From assembly GCF_013377535.1 (NCBI RefSeq), contig NZ_JABCJE010000013.1, positions 34,426 through 98,425 on the forward strand: DNA of 64,000 nucleotides, in the 5' to 3' direction. The notes below the pieces were generated by a model. The model saw only the letters and a program-made list of their open reading frames with translations, was not told the origin of the DNA and ran no database searches. Shown here one piece after another: positions 44,947 through 53,985 of this stretch. Positions within the stretch are counted from its first letter, which is position 1. Each line of letters starts with the position of its first letter. The stretch is from Donghicola mangrovi (GTDB taxonomy: Bacteria > Pseudomonadota > Alphaproteobacteria > Rhodobacterales > Rhodobacteraceae). The position numbers and the translations under genes are program-made.

Positions 44947-44972
44947 CAGGCGGGTTTTTACCCGCCTGTTTT
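44947..44972 (+). terminator. Attenuator between nitrate transporter and kinase-phosphatase genes
   Basis: CAGGCGGG (44947-44954) pairs with CCCGCCTG (44961-44968) around a TTTTTA loop, followed by TTTTCG. The downstream gene starts 19 bases later, so it probably tunes the transporter to kinase ratio. Confidence 0.75.
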
Positions 44973-44990
44973 CGTTAAGAGGAGAGCCCC

Positions 44991-46778
44991 ATGACCCCGC
45001 AAACGCCCAAAGGCTATGCCGCCGTAAAAGGCCAGTTCCCGACCCACCCGCTGAAGGCGGTGATGGGGGGCTATTCCTCGGCCGGGGTCAAACCGCGCAA
45101 TGATGATGCGATCTCGGGGCGCATTCCCGACCAGCTTTACGAATTGCACACCAAGGGCGCGACGATCTGCATTGCGGACGGGATCAGCACGGGGCGCAAT
45201 TCCTATAAGGCGGCGCAGACCTCGGTGATGCAGTTCGCGCAGGACTACTATTCCGCGCCCGAAAGCTGGCCTGTGGCCGATTGCGCCAGCCGTTTGATTC
45301 AGGCCCTTAACGGGTTTTTCTATACCCAGAACAAGTCCGGCTCGCCCGAGGCCGAAGGTCAGGTGACCACCTTTACCGCGATGATTGCCCGCTCGACCAC
45401 CGCGCATGTGGTCCATGTGGGGGACACGCGGTGCCTCTTGCTGCGGAACGGCAAGCTGACCTGCCTGACCAGCGACCACACCAGCCGCTACATGGGCGAG
45501 AAAGAGGTCCTGACCCGCGCGCTTGGCATCGATAGCCGGTTGAACGTGGACTACTCTGAACACGAGATGAAGGCCGGCGATGTCTTTGTGCTGCTCTCGG
45601 ACGGGGTGCACAGCTTTGTCCGAACCGCCGCGATGGCCGAACTGCTCCAAGGCCCCCTAACCACCCAGACCCAGCTAGAGCGCGCCGCCCGCGCCCTGTG
45701 TGACGCCGCGCTTGCTGCTGGCAGTGACGACAACATTTCGGCGATGATGATGGCGCTGACCGCCCTGCCCTCGGAAACCCTGACCGAGGCGCACCGCCGC
45801 CTGACCACGCTGGCGATCCCGCCCGCGCTACAGCCCGGCAACAAGATCGACGGCTGGAAGGTGATCGAAGTGCTCCATGCCTCGACCCGCAGCCACGTGT
45901 ACAAGGTCCGGCGCGTTGATCACGGCGATGAGGATTTCGTGCTGAAAGCCCCCTCGCGCAATTTCGCCGACAGCCTGCAATACCTCGAAGGGTTCACGCT
46001 GGAGCAATGGGTAGGCCGCAAAATCAACCACCCGCAGGTGATGAAAATTCTGCCCCACGAGGACAGCAGCTTCCTCTATTGCATCGCTGAATGGGTTGAG
46101 GGCGAAACCCTGCGCGACTGGATGAAACGCCATCCAGTGCCCCGCATTCGCGATGTGCTGCCCATTCTGGAATCCTTGGTGACGGCGGTTCGGGTGTTTC
46201 ACCGTCTCGGGATGGTGCACCGCGATCTGAAACCCGAGAACATCATGATCCTCGCGGATGGCACCGCCAAGATCATCGACTTCGGCTCGGTGCAGGTCGC
46301 GGGGTTCAAGGGCCTGCTGACTGGCGCGGACGAGGACCTGCCCGAGGGGTCGGTGAACTATATCGCCCCAGAGGTTCTGGCGGGGCGCAGTGCCTCGAAC
46401 CTGTCCGATCTGTTTTCGATTGCCGCCATCGCCTATGAAATGATCGCGGGCAAAGTCCCCTTTGATCACGAGAAAAAGGGCGATCGGCTGTCCACCGCGG
46501 CCAAGGATTGGGTTCCCAAAGCCCTGACCGATTTGCGCCCCGACATGCCCTCGACCCTGCAAAAGGCGCTGGAACGCGCGCTGTCATATGACCCGTCGAA
46601 GCGGCCTCAGGTGATGACAGAGCTTCTGGGGGAAATCCGGAATGCGCGGAAAGAGTTGGCTGCGGGGGGCGATTTCGTTCCCCTGCTGGAACGGGGCTCC
46701 AAAACATTCTGGCGGACGTGGGCGCTGACGGCCACCGGAGTGGCCGCCGCGTTATTGGTTACTCTGCTGGTACGTTGA
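44991..46778 (+). CDS. Bifunctional PP2C phosphatase / Ser-Thr protein kinase
   Basis: A 595-residue fusion. Residues about 20-260 are a PP2C phosphatase (ICIADGISTGRNSYKA, VVHVGDTRCLLLR, VFVLLSDGVHSFV, GSDDNISAMMM). Residues about 285-550 are a Hanks-type kinase with VLKAPS for the ATP lysine, VHRDLKPEN for the catalytic loop and IIDFGSVQV for the DFG. The C-terminus has one membrane helix (LTATGVAAALLVTLLV). It lies between the nitrate transporter and the reductase genes and may adjust one of them post-translationally. Its 3' end overlaps nasA, convergent, by 20 bases. Confidence 0.9.
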   Translation: MTPQTPKGYAAVKGQFPTHPLKAVMGGYSSAGVKPRNDDAISGRIPDQLYELHTKGATICIADGISTGRNSYKAAQTSVMQFAQDYYSAPESWPVADCASRLIQALNGFFYTQNKSGSPEAEGQVTTFTAMIARSTTAHVVHVGDTRCLLLRNGKLTCLTSDHTSRYMGEKEVLTRALGIDSRLNVDYSEHEMKAGDVFVLLSDGVHSFVRTAAMAELLQGPLTTQTQLERAARALCDAALAAGSDDNISAMMMALTALPSETLTEAHRRLTTLAIPPALQPGNKIDGWKVIEVLHASTRSHVYKVRRVDHGDEDFVLKAPSRNFADSLQYLEGFTLEQWVGRKINHPQVMKILPHEDSSFLYCIAEWVEGETLRDWMKRHPVPRIRDVLPILESLVTAVRVFHRLGMVHRDLKPENIMILADGTAKIIDFGSVQVAGFKGLLTGADEDLPEGSVNYIAPEVLAGRSASNLSDLFSIAAIAYEMIAGKVPFDHEKKGDRLSTAAKDWVPKALTDLRPDMPSTLQKALERALSYDPSKRPQVMTELLGEIRNARKELAAGGDFVPLLERGSKTFWRTWALTATGVAAALLVTLLVR

Positions 46779-49371
46779 CGGAGGCCAACAGGCCCGCCAG
46801 TTCCGATTTGCACGACCCGCAGTTGGTGCCTGCCGAAAGGCACGCGCCAATCTGTTCCACCGTCGTCAGGCCTTTTCCTTCGATCTCGCGCAGGATGGTG
46901 TTGCGGCCCACGGCAAAGCACGAGCAGACCACCGGACCCGGATCGGGCGTGTCGCCCTTGGCCTGCCCTGCCAAGGCCCACAGAGTCTCGGTCCCCGGCA
47001 AACCGGCCAGAAAATCGCGCATTAGCGTCACGGGCTGGAGCCCCGCATAGAAGGCCGCCAGCAGGATTTCCCCGTCAAAGAACGCGATGCGGAAGGTGCC
47101 GCGCTTGGCGTCCCGCAGCACCTGCGTATCCGCATCCGGCAGGCCGAACAGTCTACGGGCGTAGGCTTCCCAATCCTCGGGCGTGGCATCGCCCGCCAGT
47201 TCCGCGCGCCACCCCTGAACGGTCCGCGCCCGCGCCCAATAGGCGCAATCGGGCGCCAGATCGCCGGTGGAAATGGCGAACCCGTACCAAGCGGGCACAA
47301 AAGCCTCGGCCGAGACGGTGCTGGCTTTGCTTTCGGGCTGGCCCGAAATCGGGTCCACGACCGGTGCAACCAGCGCGTCGATCCGCGCCGCCGGAGCGGT
47401 CTCGCCCGTCCAGTGCATCGGTACGAACACATCGCCTTTGGTCACATCGTCAGTCTGACGCAGGCGCAGGATCGCCGTGCCGTGGGGGCTGGTCAGGCGC
47501 ACCAGATCGGCAGGCTTCAGCCCCAGACGCGCGGCATCCTCGGGGTGCATGTCCACAAAGGGTTCGGGCAAATGCGCCGACAGCCGCGGGCTGAGCGCCG
47601 TGCGGGTCATGGTGTGCCACTGATCCCGCAGACGGCCCGTGTTCAGGCGGAACGGACGCGCCCCGTCCTGCGCGGACACCGGCGGACGGTGGGTCAGCGC
47701 CAGCATCTTGGCCTTGCCGCCCGCGTGATAGAACGCGCCGTCGGCAAAGAACCGGCCACCCTCTTTGGCGGGCCCTTGGGGCCAGCGGAAGGGCTGCATC
47801 GCGTCATAGGCAACCCCGTCAATCTGCGACAGGTTCGAGATATCGAAATCACGGCCGAACTGGCCAGCGATCCCTGACAGCGCGGCGTATTCGCGGAAAA
47901 TCTCGACCGGTTCCTGCCAGTCAAAGCCCGCATAGCCCATGCGCTGCGCGACCTGCGCCATGATCCACCAGTCGGGCTGCGCCTGACCGGGGGCCTCCAG
48001 AACGGTGCGCTGGCGGGAAATGGTGCGGTCCGAATTGGTTACCGTCCCCGATTTTTCCGACCAAGCACTGGCAGGCAGCAGAACGTCTGCCAGACGCGCG
48101 GTGTCCGTGCGTTCGGTGATGTCGCTGACCACGACAAAGTCGCAACCCTTGACCGCATCGCGCACCTTGTCCGCGTCGGGCAAGGTCACGGCGGGGTTCG
48201 AATGGATCACCCACAGGACCTTGATCCGGCCCTCGGACAGGGCCTTGAACATATCAACAGCCTTGAGGCCCGGTTTTTCCGGCATCGCGGGCGATGACCA
48301 GAAGCCCTGAACAGCGTCGCGGTGCTCGGCGTTCTCCAGATCCAGATGGCAGGCCAGCATGTTGGCAAGGCCGCCAACCTCGCGGCCACCCATCGCATTG
48401 GGCTGACCGGTCACGCTGAACGGTCCGCACCCGAGGGTGCCGATCCGCCCCGTCGCCAAGTGGCAGTTCAGGATGGCGTTCACCTTGTCCGTGCCCGCGC
48501 TGGATTGGTTCACCCCTTGACTGAAGATGGTGACGACCTTTTGCGTCCCGATCCACAGATCATAGAACGCTTGCAGGTCCGCGTCGGACAGGCCGGTGAT
48601 TGCCGGGTCGCAGGCGTGGGCGCTGGCAATCGCGGCCTCGGCCCCTTCGACATGGGCGTCGAGCCAATCCTGATCCAGCATCCCGCGGCGATCAATCTCG
48701 GCCAGCAGCGCGTTGAACAGCGCCACATCGCTGCCCGCTGCCAGTTTCAGGTGCAGATCAGCACCGTCACAGCTGGCCGTGCGGCGCGGGTCAATGACCA
48801 CCAGCTTCATCTCGGGACGGGCTTTGCGCGCCGCCAGAATGCGCTGGTACAGAACCGGATGACACCACGCCAAATTCGAGCCGGTCAGCACGATCAGGTC
48901 GGCCTTTTCCAGATCCTCGTAGGTGCCGGGGACGGTATCGGTGCCGAACGCCCGCTTGTGCCCCGCCACGGTCGAGGACATGCACAGCCGCGAGTTGGTG
49001 TCGATGTTTGCCGAGCCGATGAACCCTTTCATCAGCTTGTTCGCTACATAGTAGTCCTCGGTCAGTAACTGACCCGAGACGTAGAAGGCCACCGCATCCG
49101 GCCCGTGTTCGTCGATCACGGCGCGGAAGCGATCCGCCACCAGATCAAGCGCGCTGTCCCAATCGGTGTCCTGTCCGTCCACGCGCGGCGCGAGCAGACG
49201 GTGATCGGTGCCGACGGTTTCCGCCAGCGCCGACCCTTTGGAACACAGGCGGCCAAAGTTGGCGGGGTGGTCAGGGTCGCCCTTGACCGTCAGCCCGCCC
49301 TTTCCATCCGGCGTCAGCAGAACGCCGCAACCCACCCCGCAATAGGGGCAGGTCGATTTTACCGTCGTCAT
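46759..49371 (-). CDS. nasA: Assimilatory nitrate reductase catalytic subunit NasA
   Basis: An 870-residue molybdopterin oxidoreductase. The N-terminal [4Fe-4S] cysteines are C8, C11, C15 and C43 (CPYCGVGCG, RLCSKG), followed by Mo-bis-MGD domains (ADLIVLTGSNLAWCHPV, INQSSAGTDKVNAI is approximated as GVNQSSAGTDKVNAI). The C-terminus adds a Bfd-like [2Fe-2S] domain (CSCFAVGRN, GTNCGSCKSELAGLL). It reduces nitrate to nitrite in the cytoplasm. It directly follows nirD (one shared base). Confidence 0.94.
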   Translation of the reverse strand: MTTVKSTCPYCGVGCGVLLTPDGKGGLTVKGDPDHPANFGRLCSKGSALAETVGTDHRLLAPRVDGQDTDWDSALDLVADRFRAVIDEHGPDAVAFYVSGQLLTEDYYVANKLMKGFIGSANIDTNSRLCMSSTVAGHKRAFGTDTVPGTYEDLEKADLIVLTGSNLAWCHPVLYQRILAARKARPEMKLVVIDPRRTASCDGADLHLKLAAGSDVALFNALLAEIDRRGMLDQDWLDAHVEGAEAAIASAHACDPAITGLSDADLQAFYDLWIGTQKVVTIFSQGVNQSSAGTDKVNAILNCHLATGRIGTLGCGPFSVTGQPNAMGGREVGGLANMLACHLDLENAEHRDAVQGFWSSPAMPEKPGLKAVDMFKALSEGRIKVLWVIHSNPAVTLPDADKVRDAVKGCDFVVVSDITERTDTARLADVLLPASAWSEKSGTVTNSDRTISRQRTVLEAPGQAQPDWWIMAQVAQRMGYAGFDWQEPVEIFREYAALSGIAGQFGRDFDISNLSQIDGVAYDAMQPFRWPQGPAKEGGRFFADGAFYHAGGKAKMLALTHRPPVSAQDGARPFRLNTGRLRDQWHTMTRTALSPRLSAHLPEPFVDMHPEDAARLGLKPADLVRLTSPHGTAILRLRQTDDVTKGDVFVPMHWTGETAPAARIDALVAPVVDPISGQPESKASTVSAEAFVPAWYGFAISTGDLAPDCAYWARARTVQGWRAELAGDATPEDWEAYARRLFGLPDADTQVLRDAKRGTFRIAFFDGEILLAAFYAGLQPVTLMRDFLAGLPGTETLWALAGQAKGDTPDPGPVVCSCFAVGRNTILREIEGKGLTTVEQIGACLSAGTNCGSCKSELAGLLASVNVPAE

Positions 49372-49703
49372 CAGGCTGCGCTCCGCGCCGCCACGGTGCT
49401 GACGTCCAGCAACAGGCGACCGTCCTCGATGCGGATCGGATAGGTCGCGATCTGGCCTTCGTCAGCGCCCTGCGCCTCGCCGGTTTCCAGCGAATAGACC
49501 CAGTTATGCAGCGGGCATGTCACGGATTTCCCATGCACGATCCCCTCGGCCAAGGGGCCGCCCTTGTGCGCGCACGTGTTCGAGGTCGCGAAAACCTCTT
49601 CTTCGGCGGTGCGGAACACGGCGATGCAGCCCGCTACGGTTTTGACAATACGCGCCCCGCGCAGGGGGATGTCGTTCAGGGCTCCGATATCGGTCCAGCT
49701 CAT
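49371..49703 (-). CDS. nirD: Nitrite reductase small subunit NirD
   Basis: A 110-residue Rieske-type protein. The [2Fe-2S] ligands are visible as TCAHKG and CPLHNW. ATG at 49703 overlaps the nirB stop (ATGA), which sets the start; the longer frame upstream is a shadow of nirB. NirD assists NirB in reduction of nitrite to ammonia with NADH. Confidence 0.92.
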   Translation of the reverse strand: MSWTDIGALNDIPLRGARIVKTVAGCIAVFRTAEEEVFATSNTCAHKGGPLAEGIVHGKSVTCPLHNWVYSLETGEAQGADEGQIATYPIRIEDGRLLLDVSTVAARSAA

Positions 49704-52135
49704 TCTGCGGCCTCCTGGCTCAGATCTGCGAGGGGGGTGTACTGCGCCATGTTGTTGGCGACGTGATCGGCCCACGGGTCTTTCTGGTAGACGCTCTGGC
49801 TGATGTCGAAGCGTTCAACCAGCGCAGCGCGGTTGGCGGGGTCGGACAGGTGCTCTTGCACCCAGCCAAGGCCCACTTTGGCGACCCATTTATAGGCGCG
49901 GTCCAGATATTTGCCGTTCTCGCGGTAGAGCTGCATGAACGCGACGGTCCATTCCAGCACTTCCTCTTCGGTGGCGACATCGATCAGACGCTCGGTTTCC
50001 TTGACGTCCATACCGGCGGCACCAGCGACCCCGATCTGGTAGCCCGAGTCCACACAGATCACACCGATGTCCTTACACGTGGCCTCTGCACAGTTGCGCG
50101 GGCAGCCTGACACGGCCAGCTTGACCTTGTGCGGCGTCCACGATCCCCAAAGGCGTTTTTCCAGCTTGATGCCAAGGCCGGTCGAGTCCTGCGTCCCGAA
50201 ACGGCACCAGTCCGTCCCCACACAGGTTTTCACCGTCCGCAGACCCTTGGTGTAGGCGTGACCAGAGACCATGCCCGCATCGTTCAGGTCCGACCAGATC
50301 GCCGGTAGGTCCTCTTTCTTGATGCCCAGAAGGTCGATCCGCTGGCCGCCGGTCACTTTGACAGCGGCGTCGTATTTCTTGGCGGCTTCGGCGATGGCGA
50401 TTAGTTCCTCAGGGGTGGTCATGCCGCCCCACATCCGCGGCATCACGGAATAAGTGCCGTCTTTCTGGATGTTTGCGTGGTTCCGTTCATTCACAAAGCG
50501 CGACTGCAGATCGTCCTGATACTCGAGCGGCCAGTCGGCCAAGAGGTAGTAGTTGATCGCAGGGCGGCAGACGTGACAGCCGTTGACGGTCTTCCAGCCC
50601 AGTTCCTGCCAGACGGCGGGCTGGGACTTCAGTTCGCGCGCCTTGATCAGGCGGCGGACGTCTTCGTGGGTCAGGTCGGTACACTTGCAGACGGGCTTTT
50701 CGGCCTTGGCCTCAAAGCTGTCGCCCAAGGTCACGGCCAGAACCTGCTCGACCAGTCCGGTACAGGTGCCGCAGGACGCAGAGGCCTTGGTCAGCGCCTT
50801 GACGTCGTCCAGAGTGTGCGCCCCGCCCTCGATCGCGGAAACGATGGTGCCTTTGCAAACGCCGTTACAGCCACAGATTTCGGCGTCAGCCGGCAATGCT
50901 GCAACGGCTGCCAGAGGGTCCGCGGCGGCTGCGCCACCCCCCTGAAATGCCGGGCCAAAGATCAGCGTTTCGCGCATCTCTTCGATGTCGGTGCCATCCT
51001 TGATCAGGCCGAAAAACCAGTTGGAGTCCGCGGTGTCGCCGTACATCACGGCGCCGATCAGCTTGTCATCCTCGATCACGAGACGCTTGTAGACGCCACG
51101 CTTGGGGTCGCGGAACACGATATCCTCGCGGCCTTCGCCCTCGGCAAAGTCGCCGGCGCTGAACAGATCGCAGCCGGTGACTTTCAGCTTGGTGGACAGC
51201 TCGCGCATTTTGAACACGTCGTCTTCGCCAAGCAGGGTTTTCGCCAGCACTTTCGCCTGATCGTACAAAGGCGCGACCAGACCAAAGAGGTTGCCGTTAA
51301 ACTCGACGCATTCGCCAACCGCCAGAATATCGGGGTCAGAGGTGCGCATCTGCGCGTCCACCTTGATGGCTCGGCCCATGTCCAGACCGGCCGCCTGCCC
51401 CAGCGCAACGGCGGGACGGATGCCCACAGCCATACAGACGATGTCGGCCTTCAGTACGGTGCCGTCTTCCAGCAGAACGCGCTCGACCTTGCCGTCGCCT
51501 TCGATGCATTTGGTCTGGGCCTTGAGCAGCACGTTGATCCCGCGCTTTTCCAGATCCTTTTTCAGCAGGTAACCAGCCGCCTCGTCTAGCTGACGCTCCA
51601 TCAGGTGACCCATGATGTGCAGCACGGTGACTTCCATACCGCGCAAGCGCAGACCGGCCGCCGCTTCCAGACCCAAGAGGCCGCCACCGATGACCACCGC
51701 GTGGCCGCCCGGCGTGGCCGAGGCTTCGATCATTGCGTTGGTGTCTTCCAGATCGCGATAGGCAACCACGCCGGGCAGATCGTGACCGGGCATCGGGATG
51801 ATGAACGGCGCGGACCCCGTGCCGATCACCAGCTTGTCATAGGGAACTTCGCCGTTCTCGCCGATGACCACTTTGCGCTCGCGGTCGATGCCGGTGACCT
51901 TTTCGCCGAAACGGGTGGTCACTTTGTTCGCCGCGTACCACGCATCGTCATGGGTGACGATTTCCTCAAAGGTCTTTTCGCCCGACAGAACCGGCGAAAG
52001 CATGATGCGGTTGTAGTTCCCGCGCGGCTCGGCGTTGAACAGGGTTACCTCGAACGCATCGGGTGCGGCGTCGAAGAGATGCTCAAGGACACGGCCGGAC
52101 GCCATGCCGGCACCAATGACGACAAGTTTCTGCAT
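49700..52135 (-). CDS. nirB: Nitrite reductase (NADH) large subunit NirB
   Basis: An 811-residue flavo-siroheme enzyme. Domains in order: FAD/NAD(P) oxidoreductase (LVVIGAGMASGRVLEHL at the start, HAVVIGGGLLGLEAAAGL near residue 150), Bfd-type [2Fe-2S] region (CGCNGVCKGT, SCGTCTGLV), then nitrite/sulfite reductase domains with the siroheme-[4Fe-4S] cysteines in CVGTDWCRFG and GCPRNCAEATCKD. It makes ammonium from nitrite for assimilation. The gene follows the GAF-domain gene by 15 bases. Confidence 0.95.
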   Translation of the reverse strand: MQKLVVIGAGMASGRVLEHLFDAAPDAFEVTLFNAEPRGNYNRIMLSPVLSGEKTFEEIVTHDDAWYAANKVTTRFGEKVTGIDRERKVVIGENGEVPYDKLVIGTGSAPFIIPMPGHDLPGVVAYRDLEDTNAMIEASATPGGHAVVIGGGLLGLEAAAGLRLRGMEVTVLHIMGHLMERQLDEAAGYLLKKDLEKRGINVLLKAQTKCIEGDGKVERVLLEDGTVLKADIVCMAVGIRPAVALGQAAGLDMGRAIKVDAQMRTSDPDILAVGECVEFNGNLFGLVAPLYDQAKVLAKTLLGEDDVFKMRELSTKLKVTGCDLFSAGDFAEGEGREDIVFRDPKRGVYKRLVIEDDKLIGAVMYGDTADSNWFFGLIKDGTDIEEMRETLIFGPAFQGGGAAAADPLAAVAALPADAEICGCNGVCKGTIVSAIEGGAHTLDDVKALTKASASCGTCTGLVEQVLAVTLGDSFEAKAEKPVCKCTDLTHEDVRRLIKARELKSQPAVWQELGWKTVNGCHVCRPAINYYLLADWPLEYQDDLQSRFVNERNHANIQKDGTYSVMPRMWGGMTTPEELIAIAEAAKKYDAAVKVTGGQRIDLLGIKKEDLPAIWSDLNDAGMVSGHAYTKGLRTVKTCVGTDWCRFGTQDSTGLGIKLEKRLWGSWTPHKVKLAVSGCPRNCAEATCKDIGVICVDSGYQIGVAGAAGMDVKETERLIDVATEEEVLEWTVAFMQLYRENGKYLDRAYKWVAKVGLGWVQEHLSDPANRAALVERFDISQSVYQKDPWADHVANNMAQYTPLADLSQEAAE

Positions 52136-52150
52136 CGGTTCAATCCTTCT

Positions 52151-53095
52151 TTACAGGTACCAAGCGACCACGTGGGCCAGTTCACCGTGTTGATAGACAG
52201 GCAGGGCAACCATCAGGGTATAGCCCGCAGGCAGACCGGTTGCGCCGGTGTGGACTTGGGGCAGACCAGAGCCGACCACCTGACCAACGGGCCCTTGCCA
52301 CGCGCCAACGGTTTCCGCATCAACGGGCGGGTTTTCCTTGGGCCAGAGGGGGCCTTCGATCTCGCAAAAGCCATCAATGCGCAGGGCTTTCTTGGTCGCT
52401 CCGACAACCTCGGGACGGGCATCCCAGATTTCAAAGCGGCGCGCGATGGGCGTGCCTGCCGACGACAGCAGCGTCAGAACAAAGGTTTTGTCACCGGGCA
52501 CAGGCACCGGCACGCCAAGGCCATGCTTGAGGCCAATCTCGCCCGCTGCTTCGGCACGCAGGAAGGCCCCGACGCGGGAAAGATCGCGCATCAGGATCGG
52601 CGTATTTGCCGCCCAAACGCCGCCGGGCAGCCCCTGCCCGTAGCTGAACGACACGTCCTGCGAGATTTCCTCGAATTTCTGCGCGGTCCCGTAATAGCCA
52701 TCGGACAGGTGCAGTTTGTTGCCCTGATCTTCCCAGACCTCGATCGCGCCGTGATGCTCGGCGTCATCGCCGCACAGGATCACCAGAACTGCCTTGAGGG
52801 TTTTGCCCGCAAACACCGGCACCGCAACCGCGCAGGTCAGACCGGCCTCGAGCGCGGCTTCGGTCCGCTGGAAATACGATCCGTCGAATTCCTTCAGAAC
52901 CACAGGGCGCGCTTCGGCCCAAGCCTTGCCCGGCAGGCCCTCGCCCTTGGCAAAGCTGGTTTTTCCCGAGATTTCCGCGAATTCGGAGGCATTGCCATAG
53001 GCACCCCCACCATGAACAAGGGTCTCCCCTTCAGGCAGCCAGACCTCGGCAATCCGCGCAAAGGTTCTGGCCTCGGGTGTTGCTGTGAGCTGCAT
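52151..53095 (-). CDS. GAF-domain protein heading the nas operon
   Basis: A 314-residue soluble protein made of at least two GAF-like repeats. The motif FAKGEGLPGKAWAEARPVVL near residue 50 recurs as FSYGQGLPGGVWAANTPILM near 155, and a third degenerate copy (GPVGQVVGSGLPQVH) follows. There is no output domain, helix-turn-helix or membrane segment. As first gene of the nitrate/nitrite reductase operon it may sense nitrate, nitrite or redox state and signal by protein contact. The ATG is preceded by AGGAGGAG. Confidence 0.8.
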   Translation of the reverse strand: MQLTATPEARTFARIAEVWLPEGETLVHGGGAYGNASEFAEISGKTSFAKGEGLPGKAWAEARPVVLKEFDGSYFQRTEAALEAGLTCAVAVPVFAGKTLKAVLVILCGDDAEHHGAIEVWEDQGNKLHLSDGYYGTAQKFEEISQDVSFSYGQGLPGGVWAANTPILMRDLSRVGAFLRAEAAGEIGLKHGLGVPVPVPGDKTFVLTLLSSAGTPIARRFEIWDARPEVVGATKKALRIDGFCEIEGPLWPKENPPVDAETVGAWQGPVGQVVGSGLPQVHTGATGLPAGYTLMVALPVYQHGELAHVVAWYL

Positions 53096-53148
53096 CCTCG
53101 GCTCCTCCTACATGTCCGGCGATCGCGCATCCCTCGCGCTGGCCGAAC

Positions 53149-53177
53149 GAAAAAACGGCCTGCATTTGACTGCAGGC
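53149..53177 (-). terminator. Leader terminator/attenuator of the nas operon
   Basis: On the minus strand GCCTGCA and TGCAGGC (plus 53158-53177) pair around a six-base loop GTCAAA, followed by CGTTTTTT. It lies in the untranslated leader about 55 bases upstream of the GAF gene, between promoter and first gene. Nitrate assimilation operons are often controlled by NasT-type (ANTAR) antitermination at such a hairpin. The loop does not match the usual A1/G4 ANTAR pattern well, so the mechanism stays open. Confidence 0.7.
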
Positions 53178-53296
53178 ACCCAAGTCCCACGCTGAATAGG
53201 GAGCGTCGCTTCGTCCATACAGAGCGTCTCTTTTGCGGTACTAGGAAGGGGTGGAAGCGGTGAGAGGAACACTTTTCGCCTAATTTATGATCCATA

Positions 53297-53313
53297 TGAT
53301 TAAACTTTAATCA
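53297..53313. promoter_or_regulatory. 17-base palindrome upstream of the nas leader
   Basis: TGATTAAA and TTTAATCA flank a single C, a perfect 8+1+8 palindrome. It sits about 120 bases before the leader hairpin, close to where the nas promoter should be. It could bind a dimeric regulator; an AT-rich promoter effect is the alternative. Confidence 0.4.
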
Positions 53314-53985
53314 CAAACAGAACGTCGCCTCAGTTAGCGTGGCCTTGAGGCCCCTGTCGCATATTTCATCACAGATTGAGGGGATTACGTTGTCGCTGGC
53401 GCAAATTCAGGCAGGCTCATTGGGACCATTGAGCGCCACCGCACAATGCAGCGCCCTGCACCCGAGGAATCAGCCAATGCTGTCAATCACGGAAAACCTT
53501 TTGAGCCACGTTTAGTGGCGGAGGATCAGTCCGACAGAACGCCACCAAATGGATCAATAACCCACTGTTTATAATTGACTTTTAAAGATCACAAAAGACG
53601 CAGCGTTGCAGTTTGTGTGGCAAAATGTGTGGCAAAAATTTTCGCCTAAAGACCACATACCTAACACAACCATGGCCCAATTTCGGCCTGCGCAGACAAT
53701 CTCGCCGCCGCGCCACGCGAGCTTCAAGCTCCGCATGACGGGCGATTGCCCAACCCGCGCCATTCGGTGGAAGCAGCCACCAAGGCCCATAGCTCCGATG
53801 GATGACCGTTCAGTGGCAGGTCTAGGCCAACCAAATTGTAAACGCGCCTTTGCGCTTGAACGTGTCGTTATAGGCTGGCCAATTCTTGGAACTGTAGGTT
53901 GAAGGTGTCGGCCTGCCTATACATTTCAGCTAGCCCTAATGCTGTACGAGATGAACGCCTCAGGGAATTTGCACAACAAAGCCTC
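53314..53985. other. Gap with no confident gene
   Basis: Nothing here looks like a conserved gene. GTGTGGCAAAAT is followed by GTGTGGCAAAAA near 53620, a short tandem repeat. A possible small hairpin (GCCAC/GTGGC) lies at about 53505. Two short frames of 73 and 98 codons cross the region on opposite strands without ribosome sites or recognisable motifs. It marks the change from core operons to accessory DNA. Confidence 0.4.

Noticed and set aside
51605..53263. A 552-codon plus-strand frame opposite nirB and the GAF gene
   Set aside because: Antisense of well-identified genes, with Arg/His/Gln-rich composition and no ribosome site.
53606..53902. Possible small gene or integrase remnant after the nas region
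   Set aside because: No conserved motif, no ribosome site, and the opposite strand is equally open; the GTGTGGCAAAA repeat alone is not enough.
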